This document shows positions 27,375-36,009 of a stretch of 64,000 bases of DNA, in pieces. Within the stretch, counting starts at the first letter, position 1. Every line of letters starts with the position of its first letter. The stretch is from DASXQK01 sp963724385. GTDB taxonomy: Bacteria; Pseudomonadota; Alphaproteobacteria; Dongiales; Dongiaceae. Made by a program: the position numbers and the translations under genes. The stretch is taken from contig CAVRUJ010000002.1 of assembly GCA_963724385.1 (NCBI GenBank), positions 682,001-746,000 of the forward strand, given 5' to 3'. Below the pieces are notes generated by a model. That model was not told the DNA's origin and made no database searches. It saw only the letters and a program-made list of their open reading frames with translations.

Positions 27375-28532
27375 CTACTCCAGTTCCTGCTTCAGCGGCG
27401 CCGCGAGGCGTTCGTAGTCGGCCATCTCGTTGTAGATCTGGGCCGAGAGCCGGAGCCACAGGCGGCCGGCGAAGGGGAAGATGGGAACTTCGATCCGATG
27501 GCGCCGGAGCAGGCGGTCGTGGAGCGCTTCGGCCGTGCGGCTGCCGGCGGGATCGGCCATGGGCAGCGCCAGCGAAGCCATGGCGCCGCGCATATCCGGC
27601 GCCGCCGCCGGCAAAGCGCCCAGCTCGCTTTCCAGCCAGGCGGCCGCTTCGGTCGCCAGCGCGCGGTTGCGCTCCCGGATCGCGCGGTCGCCCATGCGCC
27701 GGTAGAAGTCGATCGCCGTCGGGAGGGCCAGCCAATTGCTGGGATCCCTGGTACCGGTCCAGTCGAACTCTTCGGCGAAGCCCTGGCCGTAGCCGTGAGA
27801 GATGACCGTCGGATGGAGGCCTTCCTGCGCCGCCGGCGCGGCCCAGAAGAAGGCCGTGCCCTTGGGCGCGAACAGCCATTTGTGGGCGTTGCCGGTCACC
27901 CAGTCTGCGCCGAGGGCCGGCACATCGAGTTCGATGTGCCCGGGCGCATGAGCGGCATCGATCAGCACCCGGGCGCCCACGGCGTGGGCAGCCTCGACGA
28001 TCGGCGCCACGGGCAGGATGGTCGCCGAGCGCGAGGTGATGAGGTCGAGAACCACGAGCTCCGTCCGTTCCGTGATCCTGGCAAGGACCGCTTCGACAAT
28101 TGCCTCGGGCGCCTCGAAGGGAAATGGCAGCACGACCTCGATCAGCTTCGCGCCCGACGATCCCGCCAAGTGGCGCAGAACTTTCAGCACCGCCGGATAG
28201 CCGTGGTCGACCGCCAGGATTTCCGCCCCCGGCTTCAACGCGAGGGATCGCAGCACGGCATTGCAGCCGGTTGTGGCGTTCTCCACCAGGACGAGATCGT
28301 CCAGCGCCGCCGAGACGAAGCCCGCCATTGCGGCACGCGCCTGCCTCAATGCCGGCATGCGCTCGCTTTCCATGAATCGCGTCGGCTCGGCTTCCAGCCG
28401 CCGGCGCCAGCTTTCGGACGCAGCCATCACTTCGCGCGGCGTAGCGCCGAAGGCGCCGTGATTGAGATAGGCGATCCCCGGCTCCAGAAGGAAGAGCTCG
28501 CGAAGGCCGGCGCCGTAGTTCATCGGGCTCAT
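27375..28532 (-). CDS. Class V aminotransferase (isopenicillin-N-epimerase-like)
   Basis: A 385-residue PLP enzyme of the class V group (cysteine desulfurase/epimerase-like). Features: AYLNHGAFGATPREVM near the start, the conserved VENATTGCNAVLRSL, the PLP aspartate-histidine pair in VLIDAAHAPGHIELD, and the Schiff-base lysine in TGNAHKWLFAPKGTAFFW. Isopenicillin-N-epimerase-like annotations cover many enzymes with other functions, so the reaction is unknown. ATG 28532 is chosen because it overlaps the stop of the upstream beta-helix gene as ATGA, implying coupled translation. Its stop lies 3 bp from that of the convergent class III aminotransferase. Confidence 0.88.
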   Translation of the reverse strand: MSPMNYGAGLRELFLLEPGIAYLNHGAFGATPREVMAASESWRRRLEAEPTRFMESERMPALRQARAAMAGFVSAALDDLVLVENATTGCNAVLRSLALKPGAEILAVDHGYPAVLKVLRHLAGSSGAKLIEVVLPFPFEAPEAIVEAVLARITERTELVVLDLITSRSATILPVAPIVEAAHAVGARVLIDAAHAPGHIELDVPALGADWVTGNAHKWLFAPKGTAFFWAAPAAQEGLHPTVISHGYGQGFAEEFDWTGTRDPSNWLALPTAIDFYRRMGDRAIRERNRALATEAAAWLESELGALPAAAPDMRGAMASLALPMADPAGSRTAEALHDRLLRRHRIEVPIFPFAGRLWLRLSAQIYNEMADYERLAAPLKQELE

Positions 28533-30448
28533 CCGCCGCCGGTCAGCGCGGCAAGCAGGAAGGCGATCAGCACATAGCCCATGACCTTGTGGACGTAAAG
28601 GTAGTATTTGGGCCAGGCCTGGAGATCGAAGCTGTTGTGTTCCTGGCGCAAGGTGATGAAGGGCAGCAGGGCGTCGAAGCTGTAGATCAGGCGATCCACC
28701 GGCCGCATGGAGCGCAGGCGCACCGTGGGCTCGAAGCCGAAGACGATGGCGCCCAGCGGCACCAGCACTAGGATCCACAGCGCCGAGCGCTCGGGATAGA
28801 CCCCGAAGCCGATGATGGCCCAACGCATGGCGTCGTACCACCAGACGAGCCCGGTCTCGCCCTGCCAGGCGCGCATGTCGCCGGCGTAGAGGATCGCGCG
28901 CGCCTTCTCCGGGTAGCCCGAGGCGCGCAGCACGCCGGCCAGCGTCCGATAAGGCTGCGGCGAATACTGCTTCTGCTTGGCGAGCCAGGCGACGAAGCTC
29001 GTGGCGTCCCGGGCGCCCACGTCGACGCCCTCGGATTCGTGATAGCCGCCCAGCTGCTGATAGGTGAAGCCTTCGAGGTCGACCACCGCGGGCCAGGCCT
29101 CGGGCAGATCCTGGAGCGCCTTGGCAGCGACGTTGCGCAAGGTCAGGTTCCCGCCGGGGCTCCAGGCGATGGCCGAGAGTCCCTTGCTGGCAAGCCGGAT
29201 CTCCGCCCCGACCGAGGTGCCGGTGAGATCGACCGCGTCGAAGCGCCCGCCGGTCAGATCGACGTTGGCGCCCACATGGGCGAAGGTCATGCGCAGGCGG
29301 CCTGCGATGCTGGCGTCGCCGGTGATGCTGAGGCTCTGGCCAATGGTGACCCCGTTCATCAGCACGTCGCCGGCGAATTCCGCGCCGGTCAGGACCGCGC
29401 CGCCTTCGATCCTGGCGTAGTTGGCATCGACCTCGGCGTCGAAGACGGCAGACTTCCCCAAGGACAGGACGTGCCCGATATGGCTCCCGGCGAGCATCAA
29501 GGGCCCGCTCACATGGGAGCCGTCCAGGCGCAGGCCATAGCCGACTGTGGCGTCGGGCATGGTGATCGCCGCGAACTTTCCATGATCGAGAAGGGCGTCG
29601 CCGCCGATCTTCGTTCCCTTCAGGTCAAGCGCCGCGGTTGCGAGCGTGCCGGTCATCACCAGGTTGCCGCCGATGGAATCGGTCACCAGGTCGGTCCGCT
29701 CGAGATGGGCGCGCCGCAGGTAGAGGTCGCTGCCGAGCTGCAGGTTCTCGATCCAGGCCCAGCCGCCGATGCTGACATCGTCCATGGTGAGGTCGGAAGC
29801 GACCGTGCCGGCCAAGAGGTTGATGCCCGAAAGCGAGGCGCGCCGGAGACTGAGATTATGGGCGATCGAAATCCGCTCGAGGTCGAGGCCCTTGGCGACC
29901 GCGATCCGGTCCATGGCAAGGCTGCCGCCGATGCTGGCCCGGCGCATGGAGATATCCTCGGCCGTGGCGGCCTCGAGATCGAGGTCGCCGCCGAGCCTGG
30001 CGCCGTCGAGGTTGAGCGCGCCCAGGAACCGCGACGCGGCGAAGGAAACGTCGGCGGCATCGGCCAGGCCGTGCAGATCGACGTCGCCCGCGAACTCGCT
30101 GCGCTCGATGGCGATCTCGAAGCCCGGCGCGGCGTTGGCAAGATTGGCGGCACCCTCGAAGCTGGCGCTCGCGATGCGCAGACCCTGGTGCGGGATCAGG
30201 GCCCGCAGTTGGGGATCGAAGAACAGCGCCGCGAGAAAGCCGGGCGAAAGCCGGCGCTTGGCGGGCTCGCCGGCATAGGGAACCATGAGATCGGCGGGTA
30301 GACCGGCGCAGACTTGTTGCCAGGTCCAGCTCTCCTGCTCCGCCCATCCAGGCTTCGCCGCGGCCGCGCAGGCATCCCCCTCGGCGGCACGGGCCGACCC
30401 CGCCGAAAGCAGCATCGCCAGAAGCAGAAGAACGCCAGAACGAATCAT
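28529..30448 (-). CDS. Secreted/membrane-anchored pentapeptide-like beta-helix protein
   Basis: A 639-residue protein I cannot name. It has a signal peptide (LLLLAMLLSAGSARA, about 6-21), a globular alpha region (about 25-90), then a long run (about 95-450) of roughly 20-residue coils reading like I-G-G-x-L-x-L/M-x-x-x-x-A, for example SIGGSLAMDRIAVAKGLDL. This pattern suggests a right-handed beta-helix of the pentapeptide-repeat kind. The C-terminal quarter contains two or three membrane segments (about 540-585 and 615-637). The helix would sit in the periplasm, anchored at the C-terminus. It is translationally coupled (ATGA) to a class V aminotransferase gene, which hints at joint function, but none is known. 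Confidence 0.72.
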   Translation of the reverse strand: MIRSGVLLLLAMLLSAGSARAAEGDACAAAAKPGWAEQESWTWQQVCAGLPADLMVPYAGEPAKRRLSPGFLAALFFDPQLRALIPHQGLRIASASFEGAANLANAAPGFEIAIERSEFAGDVDLHGLADAADVSFAASRFLGALNLDGARLGGDLDLEAATAEDISMRRASIGGSLAMDRIAVAKGLDLERISIAHNLSLRRASLSGINLLAGTVASDLTMDDVSIGGWAWIENLQLGSDLYLRRAHLERTDLVTDSIGGNLVMTGTLATAALDLKGTKIGGDALLDHGKFAAITMPDATVGYGLRLDGSHVSGPLMLAGSHIGHVLSLGKSAVFDAEVDANYARIEGGAVLTGAEFAGDVLMNGVTIGQSLSITGDASIAGRLRMTFAHVGANVDLTGGRFDAVDLTGTSVGAEIRLASKGLSAIAWSPGGNLTLRNVAAKALQDLPEAWPAVVDLEGFTYQQLGGYHESEGVDVGARDATSFVAWLAKQKQYSPQPYRTLAGVLRASGYPEKARAILYAGDMRAWQGETGLVWWYDAMRWAIIGFGVYPERSALWILVLVPLGAIVFGFEPTVRLRSMRPVDRLIYSFDALLPFITLRQEHNSFDLQAWPKYYLYVHKVMGYVLIAFLLAALTGGG

Positions 30449-30545
30449 CGGGTCCCGCCCGCCGTTTTGCCCGACTGTGCCAGATCGCGACCCGCCCGGT
30501 CACCCCCACGTCGGCGCCCACGTCATCGTCATGCCCGGGCTCGCA

Positions 30546-30575
30546 TAGACGGCCGCGGAAGGGGTCCGTTATACT
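30546..30575 (+). promoter_or_regulatory. Sigma70-type promoter for the mutase gene
   Basis: TAGACG (30546-30551) and TATACT (30570-30575) stand 18 bp apart, close to the -35/-10 consensus, and would start transcription near 30582, about 25 bp before the mutase start codon. No other good hexamer pair is seen in this divergent intergenic region. Confidence 0.5.
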
Positions 30576-30606
30576 CGGCCGGGAACGCAATAAAGGGCTC
30601 GATTCC

Positions 30607-32754
30607 TTGGACGAATTCGACAAGCGATCGCTGGCGGACTGGGCGGCGCTGGCCGCCCGTGAGCTGGCCGGGAAGCCGACGGAGGCGCTTGTCTGGAAGA
30701 CGCCCGAGGGGATTCCAGTGAAACCGCTCTATACCGCGGCCGACCTCGAAGGGCTCGAGCATCTGGCGAGCCTGCCCGGCTTCGCGCCCTACCTGCGCGG
30801 GCCACGGGCCACGATGTACGCCAACCGGCCATGGACCATCCGGCAATATGCCGGCTTCTCCACGGCCGAGGATTCCAACGCCTTCTTCCGGCGCAACCTC
30901 GCCGCCGGCCAGATGGGGCTTTCGGTCGCCTTCGATCTCGCCACCCACCGAGGCTACGATTCCGACCATCCGCGCGTGGTGGGCGACGTGGGCAAGGCGG
31001 GCGTGGCCGTCGACAGCGTCGAGGACATGAAGATCCTGTTCGACGGCATCCCGCTCGACCGGATGAGCGTCTCCATGACCATGAACGGCGCCGTGCTGCC
31101 GGTGCTGGCGGCCTTCATCGTCGCCGGCGAGGAGCAGGGCGTGGCGCGGCGCAAGCTCTCGGGCACCATCCAGAACGACATCCTGAAGGAGTTCATGGTC
31201 CGGAATACCTACATCTATCCACCCGGACCCTCGATGCGCATCGTCGCCGACATCATCGCCTACACGGCGGCGGAAATGCCGAAGTTCAATTCCATCTCGA
31301 TTTCCGGCTACCACATGCTGGAGGCGGGTGCGACGGCGGTGCAGGAACTGGCCTTCACGCTCGCCGACGGCCTGGAATATGTCCGCGCGGCCTTGTCGCG
31401 CGGCCTCGCCATCGATGCCTTCGCGCCGCGGCTTTCCTTCTTCTTCGGCATCGGCATGAACTTCTTCATGGAGATCGCCAAGCTGCGCGCCGCGCGCCTC
31501 ACCTGGGCGAAGCTCATCCGCCCCTTCGGCCCCAAGGATCCGGCGAGCCTGGCGCTGCGCACCCATTGCCAGACCTCGGGCGTCAGCCTGACCGAGCAGG
31601 ACCCCTACAACAACGTGGTGCGCACCACGATCGAGGCGCTCGCCGCCGTGCTCGGCGGGACCCAGTCGCTCCACACCAACGCCTTCGACGAAGCGCTCGC
31701 CCTGCCGAGCGAAGCCTCGGCCGCCATCGCCCGGTCAACCCAGCTGATCCTCCAGGAGGAAAGCCAGGTCGCCCGCACGGTCGACCCGCTGGCCGGCAGC
31801 TATTTCGTCGAATCCCTCACCGCCTCGCTCGCCGCCGAAGCGGAGAAGCTGATCGCCGAGGTCGAGGCGCTGGGCGGCATGACCAAGGCGGTGGAAAGCG
31901 GCATGCCGAAACTGCGCATCGAGGAAGCGGCGGCGCGGCGCCAGGCCCGCATCGACCGGGGCGAGGAGGTCATCGTCGGGGTCAACAAATACCGGTCCGA
32001 CGAGCGCGCGCCCGTGGAGATCCTCGATATCGACAACAGCAAAGTGCGCGCCGCCCAGATCGCGCGGCTTGCCCAGATCCGCGCCAGCCGCGACCCGGCC
32101 AAGGTCGAGAAGGCGCTCCAGGCGCTGAGCGAGGCGGCCCGCGGCGAGGGCAATCTGCTGGCGCTTTCCATCGATGCCATGCGCGCCCGGGCCACAGTAG
32201 GCGAAGTCTCCAGCGCGCTGGAAAAGGTCTTCACGCGCCACCGGGCGACAACCCGGGCGATCGCCGGCGTCTACGGCGGCGCCTATGACGGCGATCCCGA
32301 ATTCCGCCGCATCCAGCAGGACGTGGCCGCCTTCGCCGAGGAGCACGGGCGCCGCCCGCGTCTGCTGGTCGTGAAGCTCGGCCAGGACGGCCATGACCGC
32401 GGCGCCAAGGTGATCGCCACCGCCTTCGCCGACATCGGCTTCGACGTGGACATCGGCCCCTTGTTCCAGACGCCGGAAGAAGCGGCGCGCCAGGCCGTGG
32501 AAAACGACGTCCATGTGGTCGGCGTCTCGACCCAGGCCGCCGGCCACAAGACCCTGGTGCCTCAGCTCGTCCAGGCCCTGGCCGCGGCCGGCGCGCGGGA
32601 CGTGCTGGTGGTCTGCGGCGGCGTCATCCCGCCCCAGGACCACGCGTTCCTGATGAAGGCCGGCGTCGCCGCCATCTACGGCCCCGGCACCAACATCCCG
32701 CGCGCGGCGGCCGAGATCCTCGGCCTCATCCGCCGCCGGCGCCTGGCGGCCTAG
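30607..32754 (+). CDS. scpA: Methylmalonyl-CoA mutase, large (adenosylcobalamin-dependent) chain
   Basis: The enzyme interconverts (R)-methylmalonyl-CoA and succinyl-CoA, linking propionyl-CoA to the TCA cycle, with adenosyl-B12. The 715 residues comprise the substrate-binding TIM barrel (about 35-560, with the family stretches TMYANRPWTIRQYAGFSTAEDSN, SVSMTMNGAVLPV and SSISGYHMLEAGA-like SISISGYHMLEAGA) and the B12 domain (about 580-710) with the cobalt-ligand motif GQDGHDRG (histidine near 596), VVGVSTQAAGHKTL and VCGGVIPPQD. The first codon is TTG at 30607; no ATG is near. A small chain is not adjacent, so it probably works as a homodimer. The coiled-coil protein gene follows after 4 nt. 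B12 supply is linked to cobS/cobT in the same window. Confidence 0.95.
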   Translation: MDEFDKRSLADWAALAARELAGKPTEALVWKTPEGIPVKPLYTAADLEGLEHLASLPGFAPYLRGPRATMYANRPWTIRQYAGFSTAEDSNAFFRRNLAAGQMGLSVAFDLATHRGYDSDHPRVVGDVGKAGVAVDSVEDMKILFDGIPLDRMSVSMTMNGAVLPVLAAFIVAGEEQGVARRKLSGTIQNDILKEFMVRNTYIYPPGPSMRIVADIIAYTAAEMPKFNSISISGYHMLEAGATAVQELAFTLADGLEYVRAALSRGLAIDAFAPRLSFFFGIGMNFFMEIAKLRAARLTWAKLIRPFGPKDPASLALRTHCQTSGVSLTEQDPYNNVVRTTIEALAAVLGGTQSLHTNAFDEALALPSEASAAIARSTQLILQEESQVARTVDPLAGSYFVESLTASLAAEAEKLIAEVEALGGMTKAVESGMPKLRIEEAAARRQARIDRGEEVIVGVNKYRSDERAPVEILDIDNSKVRAAQIARLAQIRASRDPAKVEKALQALSEAARGEGNLLALSIDAMRARATVGEVSSALEKVFTRHRATTRAIAGVYGGAYDGDPEFRRIQQDVAAFAEEHGRRPRLLVVKLGQDGHDRGAKVIATAFADIGFDVDIGPLFQTPEEAARQAVENDVHVVGVSTQAAGHKTLVPQLVQALAAAGARDVLVVCGGVIPPQDHAFLMKAGVAAIYGPGTNIPRAAAEILGLIRRRRLAA

Positions 32755-32758
32755 GCCC

Positions 32759-35470
32759 GTGAGCCTTCCCGCCCAGGCGCCAGGTCGCGGCAGCGGCTTT
32801 GCCGTCGGCCTCCTGATCAGCATCCTCTGGGTGCTCGCCTTCGCCATCTACGTGCAGGCTCGCGTCGGCTGGAGCGCGGTCAGCGACATGGCGCCGGGAG
32901 AATTGGGCGGGCTGCTCGCCGGCTTCACCGCGCCCTTGGCCCTGTTGTGGCTGCTCCTGTCGGCGCTGCGCCGCGGCATCACGGGCGCCGGCGCCTATCG
33001 GCCCTCCGCCGCGCTGGAGGAGGAAGTGCGCCGGCTCTCCCTGCCGCTGTCGGAGACCGAAGCCAAGACCATGCGCATCGCCGACGCCATGCGCCGGCAG
33101 GTCGAGACCTTGAACGCCGCCAGCACCAATGCCCAAAGCCGGCTTCAGGCCACAGCCGACGCGCTCGACGCCCAGTCGAAGCGCATCGCCGACGTGGCCG
33201 AGCATCTGGTGAACGAGGTGGAGCGGGCCAAGCAGCGCCTAGCCGGCGAGGCCAAGACCCTGGAGGACCGCATCGGCGCCGTGGCGCTGGGCTTGCGCAA
33301 GGAGATCGGGCAGCTCGAGGTCGCCATCGCCGAATCGGGCCAGCGCCTGGAATCCCAGGCCGCAGGGTTCGGGGTCCAGGTCGAGTCCGCGCGCCAGGCT
33401 TTCGCCAAGCCTTCGGCGGAGTTGGCCGCCCTGGCGGACCGTCTTGCCGAGCAGCCGGCCGCCTTCGTCAAGGTCACCCGCGAGCATGCCGACACCTTGC
33501 TCGGCGCCGCCGGCAAGGCCGTCGATGAGATGGAGACCCAGATCCGGACGCGCGCGCTCGCCATGGACAACCTGTTCGACAATCTGGTTTTCCGGGGCGA
33601 GAGGGTCCAGGAGCAGATGCTGAACCATCTCTCGGACCTGACGCGCTCGGCCTCCGAGGCCAGCGAGGCGGCGAACGAGGTCGGCCGGCTCCTGGAGCGC
33701 CGCACGGAGGAATTCGCCCGCGCCTTCGAGGATCACAGCCGGACGCTCGGCATCGAACTCGCCCGCCAGCACGAGACTCTGGCCGGCCAGCTCCAGCAGC
33801 AGAGCGAGAACCTGACACGCGAGATGACCGCGCGCGGCGCCGAGACCCTGCGCGAGCTCCGGCATGAGACCGAGCATGTCATCGCAGGCTTCGCCGCCAT
33901 GGAAGGGGCGAGCAAGGGCCTGCATGAATCCCTGAAGACCCAGTCGGCCGACAGCGCCACCATCGCCGACCGCATCGCCCGCGAGGCCCAGGCCATCGTC
34001 ACCTCCTTCCGCGCCGAGACGCAAGGACTGGCCGAGGCCATATCACGCGCCTCGGGCGACGCCGGCGACCTGGCCGCGGCCCTGCGCCGGCAGGTCGAGG
34101 AGATCGTGCGGGCAACCGGCGAGGCCACGGGAAGCGTCGCCATGCTGCAGTCCGATGTCGGCCAGCGCCTGCAGCAGCTATCGGCCGAGACCGACGCGGT
34201 GGCAAGCCGGGCGCTCGGCGTCGCCGAGACCTACCGCCAGCACAGCCTGGAGCTGACCCAGGCGACGGCGCGCGAACATGACCGCATCGCCGAGCTGGGC
34301 AAGTCGCTCCTCGATGGCGCCACGGCGCTTTCGCTCACCGCCGCCGAGGCGCTGGAGCGCCAGCAGGCCATCGCCACCGCGCTCAGCATGCAACGCCAGG
34401 CCTTGAGTCAGGCCGCGGGCGAGGGCGATCAACGGGTGACGGCGCTGCGCCAGACCGTGCGCGAGCTTTCCGCCGAGCTTGGCCTTGCCGCCGCCGAGGC
34501 CTCGCGCCAGGCCGAGGATGCGACCCATGCCTTCCGGGGCGAGTCCGAGGCTCTCGTCGCCACGGCGCGCCAGGCGACCGAGCAGGCCAACGGCGTCAGG
34601 GCCGCGGTGAGCGAGCAGCTCGCCGAGCTGGGGCGGCTCGCCGCGACCTGCGGCGAACTCGTCCGCTCGGCGCGCGACAGCCTGGTGCCGCCCATCGCCG
34701 AGATCGCGGCGGCATCGGGCAATGTCACCGCGCGCGCCGAGGAAGCACGGGGCGGCGTCGTCGCCTTGCGCGAGGAAGTGAAGCAGCAGGCCGACCGTCT
34801 CAATGGCGCGGCGGATGCGGCCGCAAAGCAGCTCAGCGCCATCGGCGACCAGATCGACGCCAAGGCCAAGACGATGATGAGCGCCGCCGACTACGTGCGC
34901 GATCATGCCGGGGGCATAGGCGGCGGGCTGGAGGAGCAGGCGGGCAAGCTCACCGCCGCCGTCACCGATTCCATGGCCCGCATCGCCGAGCTTGCCAAAG
35001 TGCTGGAGCGGCAGAAGCAGTCGCTCGCCGCCGCCGGCGCCACGGCCCAGAAGCAGGTCGAGACCCTGGATGCCGCCCGCGAGCGCGCCCGGCGCGAAAG
35101 CTTCCTTCAGGCGGCGGCCGAGATGGTGACGGAACTGAACGGCCTCTCCCTCGACATCGCGCGCCTGCTCGATGCCGACGTGCCCGCCGACGTCTGGCGC
35201 CGCTACAAGAAGGGGGACCGCTCGGCCTTCGCCCGGCACCTGCTGCGCCAGAAGGACAGCTATGCGGCCCAGGGAATTGTCGAGCGCTTCGGCAAGGACG
35301 AACGCTTCCGCGAGCTCGCCGGCCGCTTCATCGCCAAGTTCGAGGCACTCCTGGCCGAATCCGGCCGGGCCGATCCCGACGACGTGCTGAACACCGCCTT
35401 CCTCACCGCCGACATCGGCAAGCTCTACCTCCTGCTCCAGCGCAATATCGGCCGGCCGACGGAGCATTGA
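32759..35470 (+). CDS. Large coiled-coil inner-membrane protein (903 aa), function unknown
   Basis: I do not recognise a named family. Two hydrophobic segments at about 13-35 and 50-68 anchor the N-terminus; residues about 75-770 are almost continuous coiled coil with heptad-like A, E, Q and R-rich stretches; the last ~120 residues (from about QAAAEMVTELNGLSLDIARLLDADVP) form a compact, less repetitive C-terminal domain ending in LYLLLQRNIGRP. This is the layout of large alphaproteobacterial membrane-tethered coiled-coil proteins that may organise the envelope or poles. It starts at GTG 32759, only 4 nt after the mutase stop, so it is on the same transcript, which is unusual company for a mutase. 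Confidence 0.72.
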   Translation: MSLPAQAPGRGSGFAVGLLISILWVLAFAIYVQARVGWSAVSDMAPGELGGLLAGFTAPLALLWLLLSALRRGITGAGAYRPSAALEEEVRRLSLPLSETEAKTMRIADAMRRQVETLNAASTNAQSRLQATADALDAQSKRIADVAEHLVNEVERAKQRLAGEAKTLEDRIGAVALGLRKEIGQLEVAIAESGQRLESQAAGFGVQVESARQAFAKPSAELAALADRLAEQPAAFVKVTREHADTLLGAAGKAVDEMETQIRTRALAMDNLFDNLVFRGERVQEQMLNHLSDLTRSASEASEAANEVGRLLERRTEEFARAFEDHSRTLGIELARQHETLAGQLQQQSENLTREMTARGAETLRELRHETEHVIAGFAAMEGASKGLHESLKTQSADSATIADRIAREAQAIVTSFRAETQGLAEAISRASGDAGDLAAALRRQVEEIVRATGEATGSVAMLQSDVGQRLQQLSAETDAVASRALGVAETYRQHSLELTQATAREHDRIAELGKSLLDGATALSLTAAEALERQQAIATALSMQRQALSQAAGEGDQRVTALRQTVRELSAELGLAAAEASRQAEDATHAFRGESEALVATARQATEQANGVRAAVSEQLAELGRLAATCGELVRSARDSLVPPIAEIAAASGNVTARAEEARGGVVALREEVKQQADRLNGAADAAAKQLSAIGDQIDAKAKTMMSAADYVRDHAGGIGGGLEEQAGKLTAAVTDSMARIAELAKVLERQKQSLAAAGATAQKQVETLDAARERARRESFLQAAAEMVTELNGLSLDIARLLDADVPADVWRRYKKGDRSAFARHLLRQKDSYAAQGIVERFGKDERFRELAGRFIAKFEALLAESGRADPDDVLNTAFLTADIGKLYLLLQRNIGRPTEH

Positions 35471-35548
35471 GGCGGGAGCCGCGATCCCGCCCGGGGCCCA
35501 TTGCGCGGCCCCGGCCGAAGGGCGCATATAGTCTGAGGATTTGCGTGC

Positions 35549-35613
35549 GAGTATCGGCTCGCAGAAATTCGCGACCCGGAGCATTGTTGCGAATTTCTGC
35601 GTGAATCCGATAC
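35549..35613. repeat. Long imperfect palindrome
   Basis: Two nested inverted pairs: AGTATCGG (35549-35556) with CCGATACT (35606-35613), and GCAGAAATTCGC (35560-35571) with GCGAATTTCTGC (35588-35599), loop 16 nt. It would form a strong hairpin in RNA or a cruciform. No T-run follows, so a simple terminator is unlikely. It shares CGCAGAAA with the second palindrome at 35629-35655. Confidence 0.8.
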
Positions 35614-35628
35614 TGGAACTTAGAACGA

Positions 35629-35655
35629 TGTACCGACTTTCTGCGAAAGTCGGTA
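35629..35655. repeat. Perfect 12-bp palindrome with 3-nt loop
   Basis: GTACCGACTTTC (35629-35640), TGC, GAAAGTCGGTAC (35644-35655). It follows the preceding palindrome by 15 bp and lies 46 bp before the 57-aa membrane protein gene. The two may be neighbouring copies of one repeat family. Confidence 0.85.
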
Positions 35656-35700
35656 CTGGGCTGGCGGGCGAAGGGCAGCCCGCGGGGGAGGCAACAGGCA

Positions 35701-35874
35701 ATGCCCATGATCCGCAGATTCCTCGCCGAGGAGACCGCCCTCAGCAAGCTCGCCTGGGCGCTGCTCGTCGCCGCCGCTGCCGTCGGGGCAGTCATGTATT
35801 TTCCCCAGCTGAGCTTCATTCTCTCCGGCCTCAGGCGCCTGGGGTCATGGCTGGGCAACGGGGGGTTCCTGTAG
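35701..35874 (+). CDS. Small membrane protein (57 aa), weakly pilin-like
   Basis: A short open frame: MPMIRRFLAEETALSKLAWA then a hydrophobic run, with one transmembrane segment at about 17-36 and a C-terminal part LGSWLGNGG. The ribosome site GGGGGAGG is 9 nt before ATG 35701. The layout, a short basic N-terminus, a glutamate pair, one hydrophobic helix and a short tail, resembles Flp-type pilins, but the cleavage motif G-x-x-x-x-E-Y is not there, so I only note the similarity. Alternative: unrelated one-pass membrane peptide. It is preceded by two palindromes and followed by an ordinary 135-bp gap. Confidence 0.55.
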   Translation: MPMIRRFLAEETALSKLAWALLVAAAAVGAVMYFPQLSFILSGLRRLGSWLGNGGFL

Positions 35875-36009
35875 ACAGCGAAGCGACCACCTTGATCGCG
35901 CGGGCGGACACCCTGTTCCTCGCTTCGGCCGCGGCACCCGCGCCGGTCGGGCGCTTTTCCGCCGTCAACGTCTCCCATCGCGGCGGCGGCGGGTTGACGC
36001 CGGGCTCGT

